From positions 1,116,001 through 1,180,000 of the forward strand of contig CAVTOZ010000001.1 of NCBI GenBank assembly GCA_963736505.1: DNA of 64,000 nt, given 5' to 3'. A program made the translations under genes and the position numbers. This DNA comes from Solirubrobacter sp963736505 (GTDB lineage Bacteria; Actinomycetota; Thermoleophilia; Solirubrobacterales; Solirubrobacteraceae). Below are positions 43,101 through 51,025 of the stretch, one piece after another. Numbering within the stretch: position 1 is the stretch's first letter; each line of letters starts with the position of its first letter. The notes below the pieces were generated by a model that worked only from the letters and a program-made list of their open reading frames with translations, did not search any database and was not told the origin of the DNA.

Positions 43101-43741
43101 CAGGCGCCGATCTCCCTGGCCGCGCCGGTGGCGTCGTCGACGGCCACCACGACCGACGCGCCGGCCGGGTCGGCCGCGTCGTACTGGAGCACGTACCACG
43201 AGCGCGACACGGCGTTGAAGTTGACGTCGAAGCGCAGCGCCGGGTCGGGATCGCCCTTGACGAGCTTGAACGGCGCCTTGCTCTTCAGCGCCGCCTCCCG
43301 CACCTCGTCCGGCGCCAACCGGGGCGGCACCGTGACCGCGTCGCCCGCGCGCGGCGCCGGCACCGGCACGATGCTCAGCCGCACCAGGCTCGACGCCTCG
43401 GTCCTGTAGTCGAAGTGGTTCTGGAACTTGGCGCTGACAGGCTGGGCGACGAGCCGCATCGGGCTCGCCGCCACCAGCCGTCCGGGCCCCACCGCAAGCT
43501 GCTTCGCGGGCGCCTCCTGCACCACGGTCATCGAGACCTTCAGCTCGAGCTCCACGCGTGGCAGCTGGAACCAGGTCGCCTGCGCCCCGATGCGCGACAG
43601 CTCGGGGTCGCTGTCGAGCTCCTCCTGGGCGCGGGCGGACGAGCGGTCGAGGGCGGCCTGCGCCTCGGCCACACCGCGCCCCAGGGCGGCGATCACGCTC
43701 TCGATCGGCGCGGAGAACGTCTCGGCGGCGGAAGGTGCCAT
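43100..43741 (-). CDS. DUF2589-like protein 1 with extra C-terminal domain
   Basis: A 213-residue protein, the most divergent of three paralogues. The N-terminal helix pattern (PIESVIAALGRGVAEAQAAL, DRSSARAQEEL) and the strands VELELKVSMTVVQ and FDYRTEASSLVRLSIVPVPA match the other two. The tail (FKLVKGDPDPALRFDVNFNA, SRSWYVLQYD, VVVAVDDATGAAREIG) is not in the others and ends like a PepSY domain. DUF2589 assignment is tentative; that family has no known function. It lies 4 bases from the next paralogue. Confidence 0.68.
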   Translation of the reverse strand: MAPSAAETFSAPIESVIAALGRGVAEAQAALDRSSARAQEELDSDPELSRIGAQATWFQLPRVELELKVSMTVVQEAPAKQLAVGPGRLVAASPMRLVAQPVSAKFQNHFDYRTEASSLVRLSIVPVPAPRAGDAVTVPPRLAPDEVREAALKSKAPFKLVKGDPDPALRFDVNFNAVSRSWYVLQYDAADPAGASVVVAVDDATGAAREIGA

Positions 43742-43745
43742 GCGC

Positions 43746-44327
43746 TCAGGTGCTCGTCGTGACGGTGGGCGTGGCGCCGAGCGCGTTGACGCTGACGACG
43801 GCCGGCACGAGCCGCGCCGGCGCCGGCACCGGCCGCAGCACCGCGGTGACGCTGCTCGACGCCTCGGCCGTGTAGTCGAACGTGTTCTTGCTGCGGAAGT
43901 TCACATGCGAGCCGAACGGCAGGATCCGCGTGCTCTTGGTGCCGTCGGTCTCGGTCTCCTCCACCTCGCGCAGCTGGATCGACATCTTCAGCTGGATCGT
44001 CGCCTCCGCGAACTGGTAGAAGGACGGCACCAGGCCCGCCTGCAGCGCCGACATGCTCACCGGCGCGGCGGGCGTGGCCGTGACGCGAGCGCCCGTCACC
44101 TCGATCGGCGGGTGCCCGGAGACCGGCACGCTGAACGGCTCCGGGCTGATGACCTCCGTGACCTCCGGGATCAGCTCGACCGGCGTGTTGGAGAGCGCGA
44201 TCAGCGTCCTCGCCGACGCGAGGTCGAGCGCCGACTGCCCGTCGGCGATCCCCTGGGCGACGTTGCGGATGAAGTCGCCGAACGGGACCTCCGCCAGCTC
44301 GGTGCCGACGTTGGTGATCTTGGGCAC
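43746..44327 (-). CDS. DUF2589-like protein 2
   Basis: A 193-residue protein. Features shared with its two neighbours: an N-terminal helix (FGDFIRNVAQGIADGQSALD then LASARTLIAL), PVELIPEVTEVIS, a strand pair with ALQAGLVPSFYQFAEATIQL, KMSIQLREVEE, HVNFRSKNTFDYTAEASSSV and closing RPVPAPARLVPAVVSVNALG. No signal peptide, no cysteines, no catalytic motif; all features of a structural beta-sandwich-like protein. Middle member of three tandem copies 5-8 bases apart. Confidence 0.7.
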   Translation of the reverse strand: MPKITNVGTELAEVPFGDFIRNVAQGIADGQSALDLASARTLIALSNTPVELIPEVTEVISPEPFSVPVSGHPPIEVTGARVTATPAAPVSMSALQAGLVPSFYQFAEATIQLKMSIQLREVEETETDGTKSTRILPFGSHVNFRSKNTFDYTAEASSSVTAVLRPVPAPARLVPAVVSVNALGATPTVTTST

Positions 44328-44335
44328 GCGCCCTC

Positions 44336-44929
44336 CTACTCGCTGAAGGTGACCGTCGGCGGCTGGACCAGCGCGTTGACCGTGATGAAGCGCGGCATCA
44401 TGCGCGCGGGCGGCGGCGTCGGCTTGAGCGTGGTGCGCAGCAGGCTCGAGCCCTCGGCGGAGTACGAGTACGTGTTCGACGTCTTGAAGTTCACGTGCGA
44501 GGAGACCGAGCCGGAGGCGAACAGGAACCCGGCCGACGCCTCGGTCTCGAGCCCGAACTCGAACTCGCTCTGGGACTCGACCTTGCTGGAGATCGCCATC
44601 TTGACCTCGATGACCGACTCCGTGAACTGGTAGAAGGTCGGCACGATGCCGGCCTGCAGCATCGTCATCTTGAGCGCGCGCGGCGCGATCAGCTCGACGT
44701 CGACGCCCGTCACCGTGACGCCGCCGGCGTTGATGTTGGCCGAGGGCGTGAGCACCTCGGTCAGCTCAGGGATGTAGTCGAACTTCGTCTTCGCCAGCAC
44801 CTTGAGCGTGTTCAGCGAGGCCTGGTCGAGCGCGGTCTGGCCCTTCGCGATGGCCTGGGCGAGGCTCAGGACCATCTTCGGGAACGGCACGGCCAGGAGG
44901 TCGGCTCCGACGGTTGCTCCGAGTCCCAT
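44336..44929 (-). CDS. DUF2589-like protein 3
   Basis: A 197-residue paralogue of the previous gene with very similar order of elements: VPFPKMVLSLAQAIAKGQTA then LDQASLNTL, FDYIPELTEVLTP, MLQAGIVPTFYQFTESVIEV, KMAISSKVESQ, HVNFKTSNTYSYSAEGSSLL and PPPARMMPRFITVNAL. Identical hallmark positions (IPE-x-TEV, AG-x-VP-x-FYQF, HVNF) show duplication inside the operon. It begins 14 bases after the 106-residue gene. Confidence 0.7.
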   Translation of the reverse strand: MGLGATVGADLLAVPFPKMVLSLAQAIAKGQTALDQASLNTLKVLAKTKFDYIPELTEVLTPSANINAGGVTVTGVDVELIAPRALKMTMLQAGIVPTFYQFTESVIEVKMAISSKVESQSEFEFGLETEASAGFLFASGSVSSHVNFKTSNTYSYSAEGSSLLRTTLKPTPPPARMMPRFITVNALVQPPTVTFSE

Positions 44930-44942
44930 CAGTCACATCTCC

Positions 44943-45263
44943 CTAGGTGGGGGGTTGCTCTCCGGCCGCTTGCAGGCGGGCAAGCGCGTCGGGGTCGATC
45001 TGCCGGCTCAGGTTCTCCGCGAAGATCCGCTCGAGGCGGTCGGCGGCCAGGCCGCGGGGGTTCAGCATCACCGGGCCCATGAACTCGACGAGCGGGTGCT
45101 GCTCGAGCTGGGCCGCCACGGTGTCGTCCAGCGCGACGACGGGCCCCGTGCGGGTCACCATCAGGATGAATCCGTCCAGCGCCTTGACGGCGTGCTGGAG
45201 TCGGCGCGAAGTGTCGTCGGTGACCTCGCCGCGCTGGACGACCATCCACATCTGCATGCTCAT
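44943..45263 (-). CDS. Small hypothetical protein of the seven-gene locus
   Basis: A 106-residue soluble protein. ATG 45263 overlaps the glycosyltransferase stop (ATGA). MSMQMWMVVQRGEVTDD is followed by helix (TSRRLQHAVKALDG), two strands (FILMVTRTGPVVALDDTVAA), and an acidic helical end (ADRLERIFAENLSRQIDPDA). I do not recognise it. Strict coupling with the glycosyltransferase suggests it acts together with it or with the DUF2589-like products. Confidence 0.65.
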   Translation of the reverse strand: MSMQMWMVVQRGEVTDDTSRRLQHAVKALDGFILMVTRTGPVVALDDTVAAQLEQHPLVEFMGPVMLNPRGLAADRLERIFAENLSRQIDPDALARLQAAGEQPPT

Positions 45264-46858
45264 GCCGGCACCGCCTCGCGCCGCGCGGCGCGCGCCAGCC
45301 GGACCGGGTCGGTGAGCAGCGCGCGCGCCTCGGCGACGCCGCGCGCGTGCGCCAGACCGGGCACCTCCGGCCCGCCGAGCGCGAGCACGGCCTCGTCGGG
45401 CGGCGCCGGCTCGAGCGCCGGGAAGATCGCGCGCAGCCGCTCGAACGCCGCCTCCTCGCCGGGCGCGACGCAGATGCCGGCGCGGCCCGGCAGCGTCGCC
45501 GGCAGCCGCAGGTCCTGGCCGACGGCGTCGGAGGCGATCGCCGCCTCGAGCCGGCCGAACTCGTGCTCGACCATCCGCACCGTGACCGTGGCGCCGCCGC
45601 CGATCGGCACGCTGCGCTCGATCGCGGTGCCGGACGCCGCGGGCCGCGGCCGCGCGGCGCGCAGCAGCGCGTCCCACCGGTCCACGATCCCGTCCCAGCC
45701 GTAGCCGAGCGCGAACCGGCGCGACCGCGCGGAGCGCTCGCCCAGGAGCTCCCGGTCCTCGTAGAGGCTCGCCAGCCGCGCGGCGGCGTCGTCGACGTCG
45801 AGCAGCGCGCGGCGGATGCCGAACTGCGTGTGCGCCCAGCTCTCGATCGCGATCGCCTCGCCGTGGCCTTCGACCAGCTCGCGGCTGGCGCTGTAGGCGC
45901 CGGCCAGCGGCACCACCCCGGCCGCGGCGGCCTGCAGCGTCGGCAGGCCGAAGCCCTCGCCCGTCGAGGCGAGCAGGTGCACGTCGGCGGCCTGGTAGAG
46001 CTCGCCGAGGCGCGCCAGCGGCAGGCTGCGGTCCATGCTGAAGCCCGGGGTGAAGCGCACGCGCCCGGTCAGCCCGGCGGCCTCGATGTCCGCCCGCACG
46101 TCGTAGGAGTACGTCGGCGAGCGCGTGAACTCGTCGTCGGGGTCGGTGTGCAGCGCGAGCACCGCGTCCGGCCGGCCGGCGGCGAAGCGCCCGAACACGT
46201 CGAGCAGCCGCGGGAGCAGCTTGCGCGGCTGGTTGCGGCTGTCGGACAGCACCACGAACGCGCCCTCCAGCCCGAGCGCGCGCTTGGCGGCGGCGCGATC
46301 GGCCGGCGGCGCGAACACGTCGAGGTCGACGCCGTGCGGGATGTACTCGCACGCGATCCCGCAGCGCTCGGCGACGTCCTGCCCGTAGCGGCTCATCGCC
46401 ACCGGCACGTCGACCTCGCGCAGCAGATCGACCCAGCTCGGCGGCAGCCGCTCGTCGTCGGTGTCGCCGTCGATCGGGAAGTACAGGACCCACGGCGTGC
46501 GCGTCAGCTCGCGCTGGCGGCGCACGTGCGGCGACGCGAGCCACGGCAGCCACCAGACGTCGGCGAGCGCGACGACCACGTCGGGGCGGTGCCGGAGCAG
46601 GTACGCGTAGAGCGCGTCGGCGCCCATCGCGTCGCGCGCCGTGGCGTGCACGCGGCAGCCGTTCCACTCCGCTGGCTCGCGCGTCTGCCAGCCGAGGATG
46701 TGCACGTCGTGCCCGCGCCGGGCGAGGCCTTCGCAGACGAAGCGCGTGACGTTCCCGAAACCCGACGGGGTGGTCGGGCTGTCGGAGATCCACAGGACGT
46801 GCGGCCGCACCCTGCCGCGCCCGGGAATGGCGGGCGGCGGGGCGCCAACGACGGGCAA
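45260..46858 (-). CDS. GT-B glycosyltransferase (family 4-like) with C-terminal extension
   Basis: A 532-residue enzyme, first of the seven-gene operon. The TTG start at 46858 is supported by GAGGAG 6 bases upstream (46870-46865). The GT-B fold shows HVLWISDSPTTPSGFGNVTR at the donor-binding edge, CEYIPHGVDLDVF, SDSRNQPRKLLPRLLDVF, and the GT4 glutamate region STGEGFGLPTLQAAAAGVVP. About 120 residues after SLYEDRELLGERSARSRRF have no GT4 counterpart I recognise (GGGATVTVRMVEHEFGRLEA). It should transfer a sugar from a nucleotide sugar; paired with the GT-A at 41031, two sugars may be added in turn. Confidence 0.85.
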   Translation of the reverse strand: MPVVGAPPPAIPGRGRVRPHVLWISDSPTTPSGFGNVTRFVCEGLARRGHDVHILGWQTREPAEWNGCRVHATARDAMGADALYAYLLRHRPDVVVALADVWWLPWLASPHVRRQRELTRTPWVLYFPIDGDTDDERLPPSWVDLLREVDVPVAMSRYGQDVAERCGIACEYIPHGVDLDVFAPPADRAAAKRALGLEGAFVVLSDSRNQPRKLLPRLLDVFGRFAAGRPDAVLALHTDPDDEFTRSPTYSYDVRADIEAAGLTGRVRFTPGFSMDRSLPLARLGELYQAADVHLLASTGEGFGLPTLQAAAAGVVPLAGAYSASRELVEGHGEAIAIESWAHTQFGIRRALLDVDDAAARLASLYEDRELLGERSARSRRFALGYGWDGIVDRWDALLRAARPRPAASGTAIERSVPIGGGATVTVRMVEHEFGRLEAAIASDAVGQDLRLPATLPGRAGICVAPGEEAAFERLRAIFPALEPAPPDEAVLALGGPEVPGLAHARGVAEARALLTDPVRLARAARREAVPA

Positions 46859-46883
46859 AGGGCCCTCCTCGTCGGGTTCACCA

Positions 46884-46913
46884 TTCGTAGTCCGGGTGGG
46901 AGGTCCCTGTCAA
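46884..46913 (-). promoter_or_regulatory. Promoter of the seven-gene glycosyltransferase/DUF2589-like operon
   Basis: On the minus strand TTGACA (46913-46908), 18 bases, TACGAA (46889-46884). Leader of about 20 bases with GAGGAG before TTG 46858. The gap to the next gene upstream (ends 46973) supports an independent unit. Confidence 0.65.
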
Positions 46914-46972
46914 TCGGATGAGCGCGACGCCGCAGCCCGGCTAAGGCCGCCTGTCAGCGCCGCGACAAACCG

Positions 46973-47668
46973 CTATGCGGCGTCATGGAAGATCACGCCG
47001 AGGCCGAGACGCTCGCCGCGGGTGAGCGTGGAGACGCCGTGCCGGACGGTGGCGCGGTAGTGGCCGCGGCTGCCCCGCGCCGGGCGGTGGCGGGTCGGGA
47101 ACAGCAGCAGCTCGCCCTGGCCGAGCGAGATCACGTGCGCCCGCGACTGCGCCCGCGGCCGCTGCTCGACCAGCACCGACTCGCCGCCGTCGAAGTCCTC
47201 GCCCTTGCGGCTGAGCACGGTCAGCGCCTGGAACGGGAACGCGACCTCGCCGTAGAGGTCCTGGTGCAGCGCGTTGTAGCCGCCGGCGCCGTAGCGCAGG
47301 ATCAGCGGCGTCGGCTTCGTCTGGCCGGCGGCGTGGCAGATCGCGAGGAAGTCCTCCAGCGTCGCCGGGTAGCGCGCGTCGTCGCCTAGGAAGCCCGCCC
47401 AGCGGTTGGCGGCCTGCGCGAGGTGCGGGTAGAGCGCGCGGCGGAGCTCGGCGATCGGATCCGGCAGCGGGTGGCCGAAGTACTTGTACTCGCCCTCGCC
47501 GAAGCGATGGCGGGCCATTCCGACGGTGCTGCGGAAGCGGTCCGCGTCGTAGAGCGCGGCGAGCGCCTCACACTCCTCGCGCGTCAGGACCGGCGGCGTG
47601 GCGGCGAATCCCGTGCGATCGAGCTCCTCATGGAGCGCGTCCCACGGCAGGGTGTCGATATCCAGCAT
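46973..47668 (-). CDS. 2-oxoglutarate/Fe(II) oxygenase
   Basis: A 231-residue dioxygenase of the prolyl-hydroxylase-like superfamily. The iron ligands are in ALHQDLYGEVAFPFQAL (His-x-Asp) and in RHGVSTL (distal His); the 2-oxoglutarate carboxylate is bound by Arg in RGERLGLGVIFHDA. The N-terminal part, LTREECEALAALYDADRFRS then MARHRFGEGEYKYF, and TPLILRYGAGGYN are typical of a bacterial subgroup of unknown substrate. It starts 16 bases after the cyclase stop, so it may belong to that operon. Confidence 0.85.
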   Translation of the reverse strand: MLDIDTLPWDALHEELDRTGFAATPPVLTREECEALAALYDADRFRSTVGMARHRFGEGEYKYFGHPLPDPIAELRRALYPHLAQAANRWAGFLGDDARYPATLEDFLAICHAAGQTKPTPLILRYGAGGYNALHQDLYGEVAFPFQALTVLSRKGEDFDGGESVLVEQRPRAQSRAHVISLGQGELLLFPTRHRPARGSRGHYRATVRHGVSTLTRGERLGLGVIFHDAA

Positions 47669-47684
47669 CGCCCGTTCAACGGGC

Positions 47685-50633
47685 TCAGGCCTCCGGTTGT
47701 GAGACGACCTCGACCGGCACGCCCGGATCGCGCGGCGGCTCGGGCTGGTCGGCCAGCGACCACAGCATCACCTTCGCCACGCGGCCGCGGACCTCGGCCT
47801 CGCCGACCTGGATCAGGTCCTCGACCGGGCGCTGGAGCATCGAGCGCGTGGTGTCGGCGACGAACAGCTGGTGCGGCGTGCCCTTGGTCATGCCCTCCAG
47901 CCGCGCCGCCGTGTTCGTCGTGTCGCCGAGGGCGGTGTACTCGAGCCGCCGCTCGGAGCCCACGTTGCCGGACATCACGGGGCCGCTGTTGAGCCCGATG
48001 CCCATCTTGAAGCCGCCCTCGCTGAGGCCCTTGTCCTTCAGGTAGGAGTTGAACTTCTCCATCCGGCTGAGCATGTCGCGCGCGGCGTCCAGCGCGCGGT
48101 CGGCGTGGTCGGGCTGCTGCAGCGGCGCGCCGAAGACGGCCATGATGCCGTCGCCCATGTAGGCGACCAGCGTCCCGCCGTGATCGAGGATCGCCTCGCT
48201 CATCTCGGTCAGGTAGGTGTTCAGCGACTCGATCACCTGCTCCGGCTCGAGCGACTCGCTGAAGCTCGTGAACCCGCGCAGGTCGGAGAACATGACCGTG
48301 CCCTCGCGCCGGACGCCGCCGAGCCGGACGCCGTCGGCGTTGCGCAGCACCTCGTCGACGACGGACTCCGGCACGAAGCGCGCGAACGCGTCGCGCGCCT
48401 GCTCGCGCTCGAACGCGACCGTGAGGCCGTGGATCGCCGCCGTGGCCAGGATCCCCACGAGCGCGGCGGCGACCGGGTAGACGACGTAGATCACCTTCCC
48501 GGCGTTGAACGCCAGCTGCGCGGCGACGAGCAGCCCGGCGATCGCGACCAGGCCGAGGCCGACGGCGCTCACCACGCCCAGGCGCAGCGCCGCGAGCGGC
48601 GTGATCGCGGCGACGATGACCAGCAGCAGGATGTTCAGCAGCGTCGAGCCGTTGCGCAGCGGGAACCCGGCCAGCGCGGTGGCGATCGCGTTCGCGTGGA
48701 TCTCCGGCCCCGGCATCGGCGAGTCGTGCGACGTCGACGTCGGGAAGAAGTCGTGCAGCGTCGGCGCGACCGCGCCGACGACGACGACCTTGCCGCGTAC
48801 GGCCGAGGCCGGGAACTTGTTGTTGCGGACGTCGACGAAGCTGAGCTGGCTGACGGTCTGCGGCGGCCCGGCGTAGTCGATCCACGCGTCGTTGCCCGGC
48901 GGCGGCGTGACGGGGTGGCCGAGCATCTTCGCGGCGGCGACCATCGGGAACGTGTCGAGCCGGTTGAGCACGAACTGCATGTGCCGGATCCGGCCGTCGG
49001 AGTCGTTGGAGTAGTTCGAGTTCGCCGGCGTGCCGCGGCTGTACTGGAGCACGTAGGAGTTGCCGAAGATGCCCGAGCTGCCGCTGCCGTCGACCTCGGT
49101 CGTGGCGAGCACGACGTTGCCGGCCTTGCGCGTGGACTCGATCAGCGCGTTGTCGGAGTCGATGTTCTTCTGCTCGTCCGCGTACTTCTGGCTCTGCTCC
49201 GTGAACTGGATGTCGAACGCGATCACCTTCGCGCCGGCCTTCTTGAGGTTGTCGATCACCTTCGCGTGGTCGCGGCGATCGAACGGCCACTGCGGGCGCG
49301 GCGGCTCGCTGAACGTCTTGTCGTCGACGCCGACGACGACGACGTCGGAGGGCGCGGGCTGCGTCCCGCGGACGCTGAAGCGGGCGTTGACGGTCGAGTA
49401 CTCGAGGTTGCGCAGCGCGTGCGTCGCCTCCAGCAGCAGCCCGCCGAGGACGACCGAGCAGGCGGCGCCGAGCAGCATCAGCGCCCGCAGGCGGCGCGTG
49501 CGCTGGTTGAGCCCGCCGCGGCTGACGCGCGCCACGACGCGGTCGACCCACGCGCCCCGCAGCGGATGCGAGAGCGCGACGGTGCCGATCAGCCCGACCG
49601 TCAGCGCGGCCAGCGGCGGGACGACGCTCACGACCGTCCCGTGGGCGAACTCGACCTGCGCGAAGATCACGAACGCGACGCCGGCCAGCACGCCGGCGAG
49701 GCACGCGAGCCACGGCCGCAGCACCAGCGCGAGCAGCGGCACCAGCGCGCCGAAGAAGAGCGCGAGCAGCACGCCGATCGCGCCGGACTGGTCGCGCAGC
49801 GGGAAGCCCTCGAGCGCGGTGGAGACCGCCGCCGCCTGCACCTCGGCCTCCGACATCTGCTCGTCGCCGCTCGTCGTCGGCGTCGGGAACGAGTCGCGCA
49901 GCGAGTCCGCCGTGCGCCCGACGACGACGGTCTTGCCGCGCACCGCGTCCGCGGGGAACGTGTTCTTCTCGACGTCGGCGAAGCTCAGCTGCCGGATCGT
50001 GCGCGGCGGCCCGGGATAGTCGATCCACGCCTGTGTCCCGCCCGGCGTGGCGACGGGATGCCCGAGCTGCAGGCGCGCGGCGGCGAGCGCGAGCGACTCG
50101 ATGCCCTGGGCCTTGAAGTGCAGCTTGCGCACGCGACCGTCGCCGTCCGGGTACAGGACCGAGCTCGCGGGCGTCGCGCCGCTCTGCTTCAGCGCGTCGC
50201 CGCCGCCGAGGATCTTGGTCTGGCCGTGGTCGACCGTCGTCGTCGCCAGCACGATCGACTTGTTCGCGCCCTGGACGGCGCTGTAGAGCGCGTTGTCGGC
50301 GTTCTCGTCCGGACTCTGCTCAGTGAACTCGACGTCGTAGGCGATCACCTTCGCCCCGGCCTTGACGAGGTTGTCGATCACCTTGGCGTGCCGCTTGCGG
50401 TTGAACGGCAGGCTCGTCGCCGGCGGCCCGGCCAGCGTCTTGTCGTCGATCCCGACGACGACGACGTCCGCCGGCGCGGCCTGCGTGCCGCGCACGGCGA
50501 AGCGGGAGTGGACGGAGGCGCGCTCGATCCCCTTCAGCCCGCCGGTCGCGTGCAGGAGCAGGCCCACGCCCGCCGCGAGCACCGCGACCGCCAGCAGCAG
50601 CAGCGACCGGCGCAGGCGGGACCGCTCCTTCAC
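47685..50633 (-). CDS. Adenylate/guanylate cyclase with two CHASE2 sensor domains
   Basis: A 982-residue membrane protein. A first CHASE2 domain (about 30-285; SRFAVRGTQAAPADVVVVGI then DDKT) is followed by a helix cluster. A second CHASE2 of the same design follows (about 405-660; ARFSVRGTQPAPSDVVVVGV then DDKT), then more helices and a class III cyclase domain (about 765-945). The cyclase keeps both metal Asp (MFSDLRGFTSFSE, MGDGIMAVFGAP) and the transition-state Asn/Arg (GDTTNTAARLEG). The lysine that usually selects the purine before Y-M-G-D is Ala. Most CHASE2 cyclases have one sensor; this one arose by internal duplication. GTG start, overlapping the DUF3307 stop. Confidence 0.9.
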   Translation of the reverse strand: MKERSRLRRSLLLLAVAVLAAGVGLLLHATGGLKGIERASVHSRFAVRGTQAAPADVVVVGIDDKTLAGPPATSLPFNRKRHAKVIDNLVKAGAKVIAYDVEFTEQSPDENADNALYSAVQGANKSIVLATTTVDHGQTKILGGGDALKQSGATPASSVLYPDGDGRVRKLHFKAQGIESLALAAARLQLGHPVATPGGTQAWIDYPGPPRTIRQLSFADVEKNTFPADAVRGKTVVVGRTADSLRDSFPTPTTSGDEQMSEAEVQAAAVSTALEGFPLRDQSGAIGVLLALFFGALVPLLALVLRPWLACLAGVLAGVAFVIFAQVEFAHGTVVSVVPPLAALTVGLIGTVALSHPLRGAWVDRVVARVSRGGLNQRTRRLRALMLLGAACSVVLGGLLLEATHALRNLEYSTVNARFSVRGTQPAPSDVVVVGVDDKTFSEPPRPQWPFDRRDHAKVIDNLKKAGAKVIAFDIQFTEQSQKYADEQKNIDSDNALIESTRKAGNVVLATTEVDGSGSSGIFGNSYVLQYSRGTPANSNYSNDSDGRIRHMQFVLNRLDTFPMVAAAKMLGHPVTPPPGNDAWIDYAGPPQTVSQLSFVDVRNNKFPASAVRGKVVVVGAVAPTLHDFFPTSTSHDSPMPGPEIHANAIATALAGFPLRNGSTLLNILLLVIVAAITPLAALRLGVVSAVGLGLVAIAGLLVAAQLAFNAGKVIYVVYPVAAALVGILATAAIHGLTVAFEREQARDAFARFVPESVVDEVLRNADGVRLGGVRREGTVMFSDLRGFTSFSESLEPEQVIESLNTYLTEMSEAILDHGGTLVAYMGDGIMAVFGAPLQQPDHADRALDAARDMLSRMEKFNSYLKDKGLSEGGFKMGIGLNSGPVMSGNVGSERRLEYTALGDTTNTAARLEGMTKGTPHQLFVADTTRSMLQRPVEDLIQVGEAEVRGRVAKVMLWSLADQPEPPRDPGVPVEVVSQPEA

Positions 50634-51025
50634 GACACGCCGACCACGATCGCGACGAGACAGAGCGACAGCACGTGGAACGACTGGTCGACGGAGGCCG
50701 CCAGGCCGACGTCGAAGCCGTCGGCGCGCTTGACGCGTGCGAGGTAGAAGCGCACGAGCCGCCCATCGTCCACGATCAGGTGCGGGATGAAGATGAGGAT
50801 CCCGGCGACGACGGCGACGACCGCGTCGGTGTTGGCGCCGATCCAGATCAGCGCCGGCACGAACGCGAACGTGTAGGTCGAGACGTGCGAGACGAGCGCG
50901 CGGAACGCCACTGGGTCGCCGGTGAGCCCTCCGCGCTTGTGGCGCGCCTGCCAGTCGGTCTGGAACAGGTAGTCACCCACCATGTGGGCGACGAGGAACC
51001 CGGCGAACGCGGAGACCCAGCTCAC
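50630..51025 (-). CDS. DUF3307 membrane protein
   Basis: A 131-residue membrane protein with the DUF3307 opening LVAHMVGDYLFQTDWQARHK, which puts His and Asp residues in the first helix, and three further hydrophobic helices (VSTYTFAFVPALIWIG, AVVAVVAGILIFIPHLIVDD, HVLSLCLVAIVVGV). The family has no known function. The GTG at 51025 overlaps the FecR-like gene stop and its own stop overlaps the cyclase start, so the three are translated as a set. Confidence 0.82.
   Translation of the reverse strand: MSWVSAFAGFLVAHMVGDYLFQTDWQARHKRGGLTGDPVAFRALVSHVSTYTFAFVPALIWIGANTDAVVAVVAGILIFIPHLIVDDGRLVRFYLARVKRADGFDVGLAASVDQSFHVLSLCLVAIVVGVS

Noticed and set aside
41789..44929. Phage tail or contractile-injection gene set
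   Set aside because: No sheath, tube, baseplate, ATPase or spike gene is present; only the small repeated proteins look structural.
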